A stretch of DNA of 18,855 nucleotides from Acaudatibacter sp036498165 (GTDB lineage: Bacteria; Pseudomonadota; Alphaproteobacteria; Caulobacterales; Caulobacteraceae). The position numbers and the translations under genes were made by a program. The number at the start of each line of letters is the position of its first letter. Position 1 is the first letter of the stretch. Positions 8,275-14,754 of the stretch are shown here, piece after piece. The notes below the pieces were generated by a model that had not been told where the DNA came from, ran no database searches, and saw only the letters and a program-made list of their open reading frames with translations. The stretch covers positions 1-18,855 of the forward strand of contig DASXIE010000061.1 of assembly GCA_036498165.1 (NCBI GenBank). The letters run 5' to 3'.

Positions 8275-8469
8275 CTACTGCGCCGGAGCGGTCCCAGTGT
8301 CGTTGGTCGGGGCCATGGCGTTGGTGTTGTCGGCCGGCGCGGCCGCGTAGGCGTCTGCGGTGGCGTTAGACGTATCGGTGGCGACTGGCTGCTTGTGGCA
8401 GGCGCTCAGGCCGATGGCGAGCATGCCGGCGGCGCTGAGCAGCAGCCAGCGGTTGGAAGATCTTGCCAT
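8275..8469 (-). CDS. Small predicted lipoprotein
   Basis: A 64-residue protein with a lipoprotein signal: Arg near the N-terminus, hydrophobic core (residues 8-20) and lipobox L-S-A-C with C24 as the acylated cysteine. After it come about 40 residues rich in Ala, Thr, Asn, Asp and Pro with no fold-like pattern, as in the short low-complexity lipoproteins common in Caulobacterales. The start is supported by GGGAG 9 nt before the ATG. The mature peptide would be anchored in the inner or outer membrane; its role is unknown. It lies 69 bp downstream of the HAD gene on the same strand and is followed by a strong hairpin. Confidence 0.75.
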   Translation of the reverse strand: MARSSNRWLLLSAAGMLAIGLSACHKQPVATDTSNATADAYAAAPADNTNAMAPTNDTGTAPAQ

Positions 8470-8538
8470 TTGAGATTTTCTCCCTTGATCGCCCCGCCGG
8501 TGAACGGGCCGGCGTTGAAGCCGTTCCGAAAAAAGTGA

Positions 8539-9213
8539 TCAGTCTGTGATCGCCCCGCCTTCCAGCATCAGGCGCACGTCGTGCAGGCTGGGGGCGACAG
8601 CGGCGCACAGGACGGTGATCTCGTCCGTCGCCGGCAGCAGGTCCGGCACCATCACGGTCATCATCCCGGCGGCGCAGGCGGCGCGGACGCCGTTGTGGGA
8701 ATCCTCCAGGGCCAGGCAGTCGGCCGGCGCGACCTTCAGGCGCGCGGCGGCGGCGAGGAAAGGGTCGGGGTCGGGCTTGCCGCGGGCGTAGTCGCCGGCC
8801 GCGATGACGGCGTCGAAGCGGCCGTAGAGGCCGGCCGGTTCGAGATGGCGCCTGACCGAGGCATGCGACGAGGAGGTGGCGACGGCGCGGGGCAGTGAGA
8901 GGCGGTCGAGGGCGTCGAGCAGTTCCGCCGCTCCGGCCTTGAGCGGCGCCCCGGCTGCAAGGCGCTCATCGGCCAGGGCCCAGGCGTGGGCGAGCCAGGT
9001 CTCGTAGTCGAAGCTCTCGCCGAAATGGCCCATGGCCACCTCGCGGCTGGCCTGGCCCGTCAGGCCGACCATCCGCAGGAACACGTCTTCAGGAAAGTCG
9101 ACACCGCGAGCGGCGCTCGAGGCCATCATCACGTCCCGGTAGACCGCCTCGCTGTCGATCAAGAGGCCGTCCATGTCGAAGACGACCGCCTTCACGCGGC
9201 GCGGCAGGCTCAT
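8539..9213 (-). CDS. HAD-superfamily phosphatase/phosphomutase-like hydrolase
   Basis: A 224-residue protein of haloacid-dehalogenase subfamily IA. Motif I is FDMDGLLIDSE (nucleophile D13, acid D15), motif II lies in 'VATSSS', the motif III lysine is in 'GKPDPDPF' and motif IV is 'LALEDSHNG'. The 'DGLLIDSE' form and the helical cap domain (~20-90) place it with beta-phosphoglucomutase-like and 2-deoxyglucose-6-phosphatase-like enzymes. The substrate, a small phosphorylated metabolite, cannot be named. Its ATG overlaps the serB stop by 4 bp (ATGA), so it is translated with serB. It is cytoplasmic. A phosphoglycolate phosphatase-like activity is an alternative. Confidence 0.9.
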   Translation of the reverse strand: MSLPRRVKAVVFDMDGLLIDSEAVYRDVMMASSAARGVDFPEDVFLRMVGLTGQASREVAMGHFGESFDYETWLAHAWALADERLAAGAPLKAGAAELLDALDRLSLPRAVATSSSHASVRRHLEPAGLYGRFDAVIAAGDYARGKPDPDPFLAAAARLKVAPADCLALEDSHNGVRAACAAGMMTVMVPDLLPATDEITVLCAAVAPSLHDVRLMLEGGAITD

Positions 9214-10097
9214 GCGAAGGCGTCCTGGCCGTAGCCCTGGAAATAGAGCAGGGCCGTAAGGTCGGTGATCTCGATGCGCGCGTCGGCCCGGCCCGCGACC
9301 ACCGGCTTGGCGCGATAGGCGACGCCGAGGCCGGCGGCCTCGATCATGGCCAGGTCATTCGCGCCGTCGCCGACCGCCAGGGTTTCCGCCAGGTCGATCC
9401 CCAGCAAGGCCGCCTCTTGGGTGAGCGCCGCCAGCTTGGCCTCGCGGCCAAGGATCGGCTCGGCCACGGCGCCTGAAAGCCGAGCCCCGTCGTGGATGAG
9501 GCGGTTGGCCCGGTGGGTGGCGAAGCCGGCGGCCGCGGCCACCCGGCCGGTGAAGAAATCGAAACCGCCGGACACCAGCACGCAGCGGGCGCCGTGGGCG
9601 TTCATGGTGGCGATGAGGCGCCCCGCTCCGGGGTTGAGACGCACCCGCTCGTCGTAGGTCCGCTCCAGGGCGTCCAACTCCAGACCGGCCAGCAGGCCCA
9701 CCCGCTCGCGCAGGGCCCCCTCGAAGGCGATCTCGCCGGCCATGGCCCGCGCGGTGATGGCGGCGATCTCGCCCTTCAGCCCGGCGAAATCGGCCAGTTC
9801 GTCGAGGCATTCGACCCCGATGATGGTCGAATCCATGTCGGCGACCAGCAGACGCTTGCGCCGCCCCGCCGCCGCCTGCACGCAATGATCGACGGGGGCC
9901 CGCTCCAGGCCCCTTGCGGCGTGAGCGCGCAGGGCATCGAGGGCCACGCCATCGACGAACAGATCGGCCGCCCCCTCCCCCAGCACCGCCATATCGCTGA
10001 CCGGCGCGCCGGCCGCGGCAATGGCTTCCACCGCCGCCGGCAAGGCTTCCTGCAATTCATCGAAATTCGGCGCGACGAGGGTCAGGACCAGGCGCAT
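9210..10097 (-). CDS. serB: Phosphoserine phosphatase SerB
   Basis: A 295-residue cytoplasmic enzyme for the last step of serine synthesis (O-phosphoserine to serine plus phosphate). Residues 1-75 form a divergent ACT-like N-terminal domain. The HAD core follows: DMDSTI with nucleophile D87 and acid D89, the conserved 'ECLDELAD' cap entry, 'LVSGGFDFF' with S176-G177-G178, lysine K221, and 'VGDGANDLAMI' with D244 and D248 for Mg2+. All catalytic positions of SerB are present, and the length matches proteobacterial SerB with its N-terminal extension. It starts at an ATG 37 nt after the P450 stop, so a P450-serB-HAD transcript is possible. It is coupled to the HAD gene by a 4-bp overlap. Confidence 0.96.
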   Translation of the reverse strand: MRLVLTLVAPNFDELQEALPAAVEAIAAAGAPVSDMAVLGEGAADLFVDGVALDALRAHAARGLERAPVDHCVQAAAGRRKRLLVADMDSTIIGVECLDELADFAGLKGEIAAITARAMAGEIAFEGALRERVGLLAGLELDALERTYDERVRLNPGAGRLIATMNAHGARCVLVSGGFDFFTGRVAAAAGFATHRANRLIHDGARLSGAVAEPILGREAKLAALTQEAALLGIDLAETLAVGDGANDLAMIEAAGLGVAYRAKPVVAGRADARIEITDLTALLYFQGYGQDAFA

Positions 10098-10134
10098 GGC
10101 GTGGCTGTGGCCGATCAGGCCGCCGCGGGCAAGC

Positions 10135-11373
10135 CTAGGTCAGCACGTCCAGGCGCTGGAGGCCGCGGAAGAAGGGGAGGGTCCGCCACTCCGGCCTCGC
10201 CTCAGGATCGGCCAGGCGCAGGTTCGGGAAGCGCTCGAAGAGGCGCAGCAGGGTCACCTGGCCTTCCAGCCTGGCGAGCGGGGCGCCGATGCAGATATGG
10301 GCCCCCCCGCCGAAGGCCACGTGCGGACTCTTCCTGCGGGTGATGTCGAAGCGGTCGGGGTCCTCGAAGACCTCCGGGTCGCGGTTGGCCCCGCGCAGGG
10401 AGACCAGCATCGACTGGGTCTTGTGCACCGGGCAGCCGTGGACCTCCATCTCCCGCGAGGCGATGCGGCCGGTGATATCCACCGGCGGCTCGAAGCGGAG
10501 CACCTCCTCCACCGCCGCCCCGATCAGGGAAGGATCGGCCTTCAGCTTGGCGAGCTCGCCCGGGTTGAGCAGGAAGAGCCGCACGCCGTTGCCGATCAGG
10601 TCGGTGGTGGTGAGGTTGCCGGCCACCAGCAGGGCGATGAGGTTGCTGGCCAGGTCGGCGTCGGAAAGATCGGCTCCGGCCGCCTGGAGCTGGACCATGT
10701 CGGTGACGAGGTCGTCCTCCGGCGCCGCCCGGCGGGCGTTCATCATCCCGATCATGAAGCCGCCCAGGGCCTCGGAGGCGCGGATCATGTGGGCGGTCTG
10801 CTCGGGCGTGCGCAGGGGATTGAGGCTCTGGATCACCCCCTCGGACCAGTCGCGGAACTCGGCCAGGCGCGAAGTGTCGACGCCCAGAATGCGGGCGATG
10901 ACGTCGATCGGCACCGGCAGGGAGATCTCGGCCATCAGGTCGAAGGACTCGCGGCCCTCCAGGCGGTCAAGGCAGCCGGCAACGACTTCCTCGACCTGAG
11001 GGCGGCAGCGCGCCACGCGCTTGTAGAGCGCCTGGGCCAGAGGCGTGCGGATGCGCACGTGGTCGGGGTCGTCCATCAGCAGGATCGAGCCGGGCCCCTC
11101 GCGTTCGGGCATGCCCTCGACCTCCTGCTCGAGGATGCGCCTGGTGAGCACCGCCGCGTCCTCGGCCCGGGCCGGGTCGCGCCACAGGGTCAGATCGGTG
11201 AGGATGCCGCGCACGTCCTCGTGACGGCTGATGAAGAAGACCCCCGCCAGGTCGTCGCGCATCACCGGATGGTGCTCGCGCAGATCGGCGAGGACGGCGT
11301 AGGGATCGTCGCGAAAGTCGGGGTTGAGCGGGGTCAGCTGCAGCACCCGCGGCGGCGGCGTCGGTTCGGCCAT
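10135..11373 (-). CDS. Cytochrome P450 (bacterial class I type)
   Basis: A 412-residue soluble haem monooxygenase. The ATG at 11373 was chosen because GAGGA sits 5 nt upstream and P450 similarity begins directly after it; the frame is open to 11709 but that extension is not protein-like. Signature elements: I-helix AGNLTT (251-256; the oxygen-activating Thr follows a Gly-Asn in place of the more usual Gly-x-Glu/Asp-Thr), ExxR as E290-R293 in 'EEVLRFEPP', and the haem loop 'FGGGAHICIGAPLARLE' with ligand C361. No N-terminal membrane anchor. It needs an external ferredoxin and reductase; none is encoded here. The substrate is unknown. It is upstream of serB on the same strand. Confidence 0.95.
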   Translation of the reverse strand: MAEPTPPPRVLQLTPLNPDFRDDPYAVLADLREHHPVMRDDLAGVFFISRHEDVRGILTDLTLWRDPARAEDAAVLTRRILEQEVEGMPEREGPGSILLMDDPDHVRIRTPLAQALYKRVARCRPQVEEVVAGCLDRLEGRESFDLMAEISLPVPIDVIARILGVDTSRLAEFRDWSEGVIQSLNPLRTPEQTAHMIRASEALGGFMIGMMNARRAAPEDDLVTDMVQLQAAGADLSDADLASNLIALLVAGNLTTTDLIGNGVRLFLLNPGELAKLKADPSLIGAAVEEVLRFEPPVDITGRIASREMEVHGCPVHKTQSMLVSLRGANRDPEVFEDPDRFDITRRKSPHVAFGGGAHICIGAPLARLEGQVTLLRLFERFPNLRLADPEARPEWRTLPFFRGLQRLDVLT

Positions 11374-11444
11374 GGTTTTCCTCACGCTCCCGCACTGCAT
11401 CTTAACAGCGTCAGGACCTGAGGTTCTAGCAGGCCGCGGCGCGG

Positions 11445-11558
11445 CTAGAAATGGCCGATTTGCAGGGCCCACGCCACCGCGGCGGCAAAGGCCGCGAAGG
11501 CGATCGCCGATCCATTCTGGATCAGGATCTGGGTGGGTCGAATTTCCGGAGTTTTCAC
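11445..11558 (-). CDS. Possible 37-residue single-span membrane microprotein
   Basis: A GTG-initiated frame encodes a short polar N-terminus (VKTPEIRPTQILIQNG) followed by an Ala/Phe-rich hydrophobic stretch of about 18 residues and the end 'ALQIGHF'. This is the layout of bacterial single-span membrane microproteins. It sits 71 nt upstream of the P450 start on the same strand. Weak points: no Shine-Dalgarno sequence precedes the GTG, and high GC makes chance hydrophobic frames common. I do not recognise a family. Confidence 0.4.
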   Translation of the reverse strand: MKTPEIRPTQILIQNGSAIAFAAFAAAVAWALQIGHF

Positions 11559-11636
11559 GGCGGTGAGCCATACCCCATGACAGTTGAGTCGCCAATGCGA
11601 CAATTGCGCCTCGATTGATTAACCGCGCCTGAACAC

Positions 11637-11666
11637 TTGCATCGCCTGACCGGCCGGGGCCTAATT
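11637..11666 (+). promoter_or_regulatory. Candidate promoter of the quinoprotein-cytochrome operon
   Basis: TTGCAT (11637-11642) and CTAATT (11661-11666) are 18 bp apart. The expected transcript start is about 25 nt before the ATG at 11699, which lacks a clear ribosome binding site. Pattern match only. Confidence 0.3.
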
Positions 11667-11698
11667 CGAGCCCACGGGCGCCATTTCGAACAACGGCC

Positions 11699-13021
11699 AT
11701 GCACGCCACAGCCCTTTCCCTCCTCGCCGCCGCCGTGCTGACCGGGCCGGCCGCCCAGGGCGATTACACCACCGATGCGCCCGGCGTGATCCGCAAGATC
11801 ACCTTGGGCTCCCTGCCTTCGCCGGGGGCCGGCAAGATCGGGGTCTCGCCGCCGGCGATCGTCGCCCGACCACCGGGCGCCAAACTCGCGGTCCCGGCCG
11901 GCTTCACGGTCAGCCAGTTCGCGGCCCTGGAGGCTCCGCGCCAGCTCAAGACCGCTCCCAACGGCGATGTCTTCGTCTCCGAGACCGCGGCCGGGAGGGT
12001 CAAGGTCCTGCGCGCCCCGGCCGGGGCGGCCAAGGCGGCCACCGTGGAGACCTTCGTCGCCGGCCTCGACCGGCCGTTCGGCATCGCCTTCTGGCCGCCG
12101 GGCCCGAACCCGCAGTGGATCTACATCGCCAGCGCCAATTCGGTCGCCCGCTACCCCTACCGCAACGGCGATCTGAAGGCCCGCGGGCCGGCGCAGACCA
12201 TCGTGGCCAAGATCGCCGCCAGCACCCGCGACCACTCGACCCGCGATCTCGCCTTCTCCCCGGACGGGCGGACCCTCTTCCTCTCGGTCGGCTCGGGCTC
12301 CAACGACGCCGAGGGGATGGGCAAGAAACCCCTCGCCGAAGCCAAGGCCTGGGACGCCGCCCACGGCGTCGGCGCGGCGTGGGGCGACGAGGCCGACCGC
12401 GCCGATGTCCTGGCCATGGATCCCATGGGCCGCGGCCGCAAGGTCTTCGCCGCCGGCATTCGCAACTGCGTCAGCATGGATTTCCAGCCGGGGACCTCCA
12501 ACCTGTGGTGCGCCGTCAACGAGCGCGACCTGATGGGCGATGATCTGCCTCCGGACTATGTCACCCGGCTCAAGGCCGGCGGCTTCTACGGCTGGCCCTG
12601 GTACTATCTCGGCGCCCACGAGGATCCGCATTTCAAGGGCGAGCGGCCGGACCTCGCCGGCAAGGTCATCGCCGCGGACGTGATGATCGCCAGCCACTCG
12701 GCCGCCCTGGGGATGACCTTCTACGCGCCGGGCAAGGGGGTCGCCGCCTTCCCGGCCGAATATCGCGGCGAGGCCTTCGTCGCCCTGCACGGCTCGTGGA
12801 ACCGGGCCAAGCGCACCGGCTACAAGGTCGTCCGCGTCCTGATGAAGAACGGCGCCCCCACCGGCGCCTACCAGGATTTCCTCACCGGCTTCGTGGCCGA
12901 CGCCAAGGGCGTATGGGGCCGCCCGGTCGGCGTCGCCGTCGCCCGCGACGGGGCGTTGCTGGTCACTGACGACGCCAGCGGCGCGGTCTGGCGGGTGGCC
13001 TATCAGAAGGAGAAGAAATGA
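11699..13021 (+). CDS. Secreted sorbosone-dehydrogenase-like PQQ quinoprotein
   Basis: A 440-residue protein with a signal peptide (residues ~1-20), hence periplasmic. It has the six-bladed beta-propeller pattern of the glucose/sorbosone dehydrogenase family: 'PRQLKTAPNGDVFVSETAAGRV', 'GIAFWPPGPNPQWIYIA', 'TRDLAFSPDGRTLFLSVGSGSN', 'FAAGIRNCVSMDFQP' and 'GGFYGWPWYYLG'. These are the segments around the PQQ pocket in the family (from memory). The reaction would be oxidation of an aldose or other carbonyl/alcohol substrate with electrons passed to a cytochrome. The substrate is not readable. The stop overlaps the start of the cytochrome c gene (ATGA), so enzyme and electron acceptor are made together. 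No PQQ synthesis gene is in the window. No clear ribosome binding site precedes this start. Confidence 0.9.
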   Translation: MHATALSLLAAAVLTGPAAQGDYTTDAPGVIRKITLGSLPSPGAGKIGVSPPAIVARPPGAKLAVPAGFTVSQFAALEAPRQLKTAPNGDVFVSETAAGRVKVLRAPAGAAKAATVETFVAGLDRPFGIAFWPPGPNPQWIYIASANSVARYPYRNGDLKARGPAQTIVAKIAASTRDHSTRDLAFSPDGRTLFLSVGSGSNDAEGMGKKPLAEAKAWDAAHGVGAAWGDEADRADVLAMDPMGRGRKVFAAGIRNCVSMDFQPGTSNLWCAVNERDLMGDDLPPDYVTRLKAGGFYGWPWYYLGAHEDPHFKGERPDLAGKVIAADVMIASHSAALGMTFYAPGKGVAAFPAEYRGEAFVALHGSWNRAKRTGYKVVRVLMKNGAPTGAYQDFLTGFVADAKGVWGRPVGVAVARDGALLVTDDASGAVWRVAYQKEKK

Positions 13022-13368
13022 TGCTGCGTCTCGCCCTCGCCCTCGCCATCATCGCCGGCCCGGCCCTCGCCCAGGGCGCCGACGCCGCGCGCGGCAAACA
13101 GGTCTACGAGGCCCACTGCACCATGTGCCATGCCGGCGGCCAGGGTCCGAACCTGGCCGGCGTGGTCGGCCGCAAGGCCGCCGCCGCGCCCGGCTACCCC
13201 TATTCCGCCGCCCTCAAGGCCAGCCACATCACCTGGACGGCGGCCAACCTCGACGCCTTCCTCGCCGCCCCGACCAAGAAGGTTCCCGGCTCGTCGATGT
13301 TCGTCGCCCTCGCCGCCCCCGCCGACCGCAAGGCCGTCATCGCCTACTTGGCGACGCTGAAGCGATAG
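13018..13368 (+). CDS. Small periplasmic class I cytochrome c, partner of the quinoprotein
   Basis: A 116-residue protein with a signal peptide (cleavage near 'GPALA', about residue 18). The haem-attachment motif CTMCH is at residues 34-38 (C34, C37, H38) and the distal ligand is M94 in 'VPGSSMFVAL', the classic class I cytochrome c arrangement. One haem is expected. It overlaps the preceding stop by 4 bp and is served by the AAGGAG inside the end of that gene (13008-13013). A second ATG at 13021 is equally usable and changes only one residue. It would accept electrons from the quinoprotein and deliver them to a terminal oxidase. Confidence 0.95.
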   Translation: MMLRLALALAIIAGPALAQGADAARGKQVYEAHCTMCHAGGQGPNLAGVVGRKAAAAPGYPYSAALKASHITWTAANLDAFLAAPTKKVPGSSMFVALAAPADRKAVIAYLATLKR

Positions 13369-13387
13369 GGCGCTCGACAAATACGCG

Positions 13388-13415
13388 TCGACCAGGCATG
13401 CTTTCCTTCTATAAC
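13388..13415 (+). promoter_or_regulatory. Candidate promoter of the DpnI-like cassette
   Basis: TCGACC (13388-13393) and the good -10 match TATAAC (13410-13415) are 16 bp apart in an AT-richer patch just before the small gene at 13436. The -35 match is poor. Pattern match only. Confidence 0.3.
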
Positions 13416-13435
13416 CATTTGAATAAGATCTGGAA

Positions 13436-13762
13436 ATGCGGACGACCGGCCGGCTCAGACTTCGGGATCGCATCAAGCTGAGGTGGAGGAGGCGAGCTAA
13501 AGGCGCGCCACAGCGGATTGCGTCACTTCCGGCCCCTAGGTCGCCTGGAACCTTCGAAGTTCTTTGCCGAATCGACGCTTATGCGGACTACGTCGCCGAG
13601 GTGGAAGCCGCGAGCGCCGAAGAGGCGGCGGAATTGGCCTCTTGGGGGCACGGTTCGTATAGGTGGGAAAGCAGCGGAACTCAGGAATGTGACGCCCGTC
13701 TGTACGTCACGCTCGACGCGAACGGCTCCGAAATTGAGGCCACCGAGGTCCGAGATTTCTGA
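13436..13762 (+). CDS. Small protein of unknown function upstream of the DpnI-like nuclease
   Basis: A 108-residue frame. The first ~37 residues are very basic and may be partly non-coding or a linker. From residue 39 a compact domain is visible: 'TFEVLCRIDAYADYVAEVEA' forms two likely beta strands, 'ASAEEAAELA' a helix start, and the end 'LYVTLDANGSEIEATEV' more strand. The strand-'EAxSxEEA'-helix pattern occurs in several small accessory proteins, including (from memory) the DpnD/PcfM-like family found beside DpnI in pneumococcus. That link is a hypothesis. Codons are less G/C-biased at the third position than in flanking genes. It ends 35 nt before the nuclease, so co-transcription is likely. 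The overlapping frame at 13518-13787 is rejected. The start is uncertain, with no strong ribosome site. Confidence 0.6.
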   Translation: MRTTGRLRLRDRIKLRWRRRAKGAPQRIASLPAPRSPGTFEVLCRIDAYADYVAEVEAASAEEAAELASWGHGSYRWESSGTQECDARLYVTLDANGSEIEATEVRDF

Positions 13763-13797
13763 AAACTTTCCGAACGGTCCGGGCTAGGCTCGGTCCG

Positions 13798-14586
13798 ATG
13801 TCCGATCCGCCGCTCTATCTCGGCTTCGAGGAAGCGCCGACCCCGTTTGTGAGCGCGACGCAGAACGCGCGCATATGGACGGAACATTGGGTCCGCAGCC
13901 GGCTGTTCTGCCCCAACTGCGGATCGCCAAATATGGACCAATTCACCGGCAACCGTCCTGTCGCCGATTTCTACTGTCCCTCGTGCCGGGAGGAATTCGA
14001 ACTCAAGAGCCAGAAGTCTCGATTTGGCACACGGATCGTGGACGGGGCCTTCCGCACGATGTGCCAGCGCCTCGCCCAGGAGAACAATCCCAGCCTGATC
14101 CTGATGAACTATGACCCAATCCGACTGGCGGTCACGAACCTGTTCTTCGTGCCCAAGCATTTCTTTGTTCGCGAGATCATCCAGGAGCGGAAGCCGTTGG
14201 CAGTCACGGCGCGCCGGGCCGGATGGGTCGGCTGCAACATCCTGCTGAGCGAGATTCCTCAGGCCGGAAAGATTTTCCTCGTCCGCGACGGCGCCCAGGC
14301 GCCTAAGGAGACGGTCCTCGAACAGTGGCGGTCGACGACCTTCCTGCGCGACCAGGGCCAAGGCGCACGAGGATGGCTCGTCGAAGTGATGAAGTGCGTC
14401 GATCTGATCGGCCGCAGTGAGTTCTCACTCGCCGATGTCTATGCGTTGGAGGACCGCCTTTATGGCCTATTTCCAGGCAATCGAAACATCAGGCCCAAGA
14501 TTCGCCAGCAGCTCCAAGTGCTGCGCGACCAGGGCTACCTTGAGTTCTTGGGATCGGGGCGGTACAAAATTCGGCGGGGCCCGTGA
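13798..14586 (+). CDS. DpnI-like restriction endonuclease (cuts adenine-methylated GATC by family)
   Basis: A 262-residue protein clearly homologous over its full length to pneumococcal DpnI (about 254 residues, compared from memory). The catalytic PD-(D/E)xK residues are D57 in 'NRPVADFYC', E68 and K70 in 'EEFELKS', equivalent to DpnI D53, E64 and K66. A zinc site is formed by C38/C41 (CPNC) and C60/C63 (CPSC). The signature 'RKPLAVTARRAGWVGCNI' lies at 131-148. The C-terminal winged helix (~195-258), which reads the methylated site in DpnI, retains 'IRQQLQVLRDQGYLEF'. DpnI needs methylated GATC, so no protecting methyltransferase is required and none is seen. Codon use is less GC-biased than in neighbours, suggesting acquisition. 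All key residues are intact. Confidence 0.95.
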   Translation: MSDPPLYLGFEEAPTPFVSATQNARIWTEHWVRSRLFCPNCGSPNMDQFTGNRPVADFYCPSCREEFELKSQKSRFGTRIVDGAFRTMCQRLAQENNPSLILMNYDPIRLAVTNLFFVPKHFFVREIIQERKPLAVTARRAGWVGCNILLSEIPQAGKIFLVRDGAQAPKETVLEQWRSTTFLRDQGQGARGWLVEVMKCVDLIGRSEFSLADVYALEDRLYGLFPGNRNIRPKIRQQLQVLRDQGYLEFLGSGRYKIRRGP

Positions 14587-14607
14587 AGCGCGGGCTCGCC
14601 GCCGCCC

Positions 14608-14754
14608 CTAAGCCGTCTGCACCGCGAAGATCACGTGCCAGGCCCCAGCCACGAACGCCGCGATCCGCTCGCGGCCCAGCCAGCCGACGCCGAGCGCGGC
14701 GATGAGCGCGGCGGCCAGCAGCCAGCCGGGGACGCCGCCGCGCGCCGCCTTCAC
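14608..14754 (-). CDS. 48-residue membrane microprotein coupled to tauD
   Basis: A GTG start at 14752-14754 overlaps the tauD stop codon (GTGA), a typical arrangement for translational coupling. The frame runs 48 residues to TAG. It has a basic N-terminus (VKAARGG), a hydrophobic helix of about 17-20 residues (WLLAAALIAALGVGWLG), a charged turn (RERI) and a second, weaker hydrophobic stretch (AAFVAGAWHVIFAV). Positive residues before the first helix suggest an inner membrane protein with one span, possibly two. I do not recognise the family. It is convergent with the DpnI-like gene, with 21 bp between the two stops. The overlap is the main reason to believe it. Confidence 0.6.
   Translation of the reverse strand: MKAARGGVPGWLLAAALIAALGVGWLGRERIAAFVAGAWHVIFAVQTA

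Larger units (their letters stand above)
11374..11698. other. Divergent intergenic region between P450 and quinoprotein genes
   Basis: This 325-bp region carries the promoters of two divergent genes. It also contains one short minus-strand reading frame (11445-11558) and a candidate promoter at 11637-11666, both listed separately. Bases around 11560-11640 are more AT-rich than the surroundings, as expected of a promoter region. Confidence 0.5.

Noticed and set aside
8534..8551. Weak hairpin GATCA/TGATC overlapping the HAD stop, followed by a T6 run on the minus strand
   Set aside because: The stem is only 5 bp and AT-rich, so it is too weak to count as an intrinsic terminator; the run alone is not enough. 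It is also a GTGATC direct repeat, probably by chance.
11555..12790. Minus-strand frame opposite the quinoprotein gene
   Set aside because: Shadow composition; the plus strand encodes a signal peptide and the whole propeller pattern.
5122..13021. Idea that the M16 peptidase is PqqF working with the quinoprotein
   Set aside because: It has a signal peptide, so it is periplasmic, whereas PqqA processing is cytoplasmic. No other pqq gene is present, and the two genes are far apart on opposite strands.
13518..13787. Alternative frame overlapping the small gene beside the DpnI homologue
   Set aside because: Its product is Arg/Pro/Ser rich without secondary-structure rhythm. The frame 13436-13762 gives a sensible strand-helix-strand domain.
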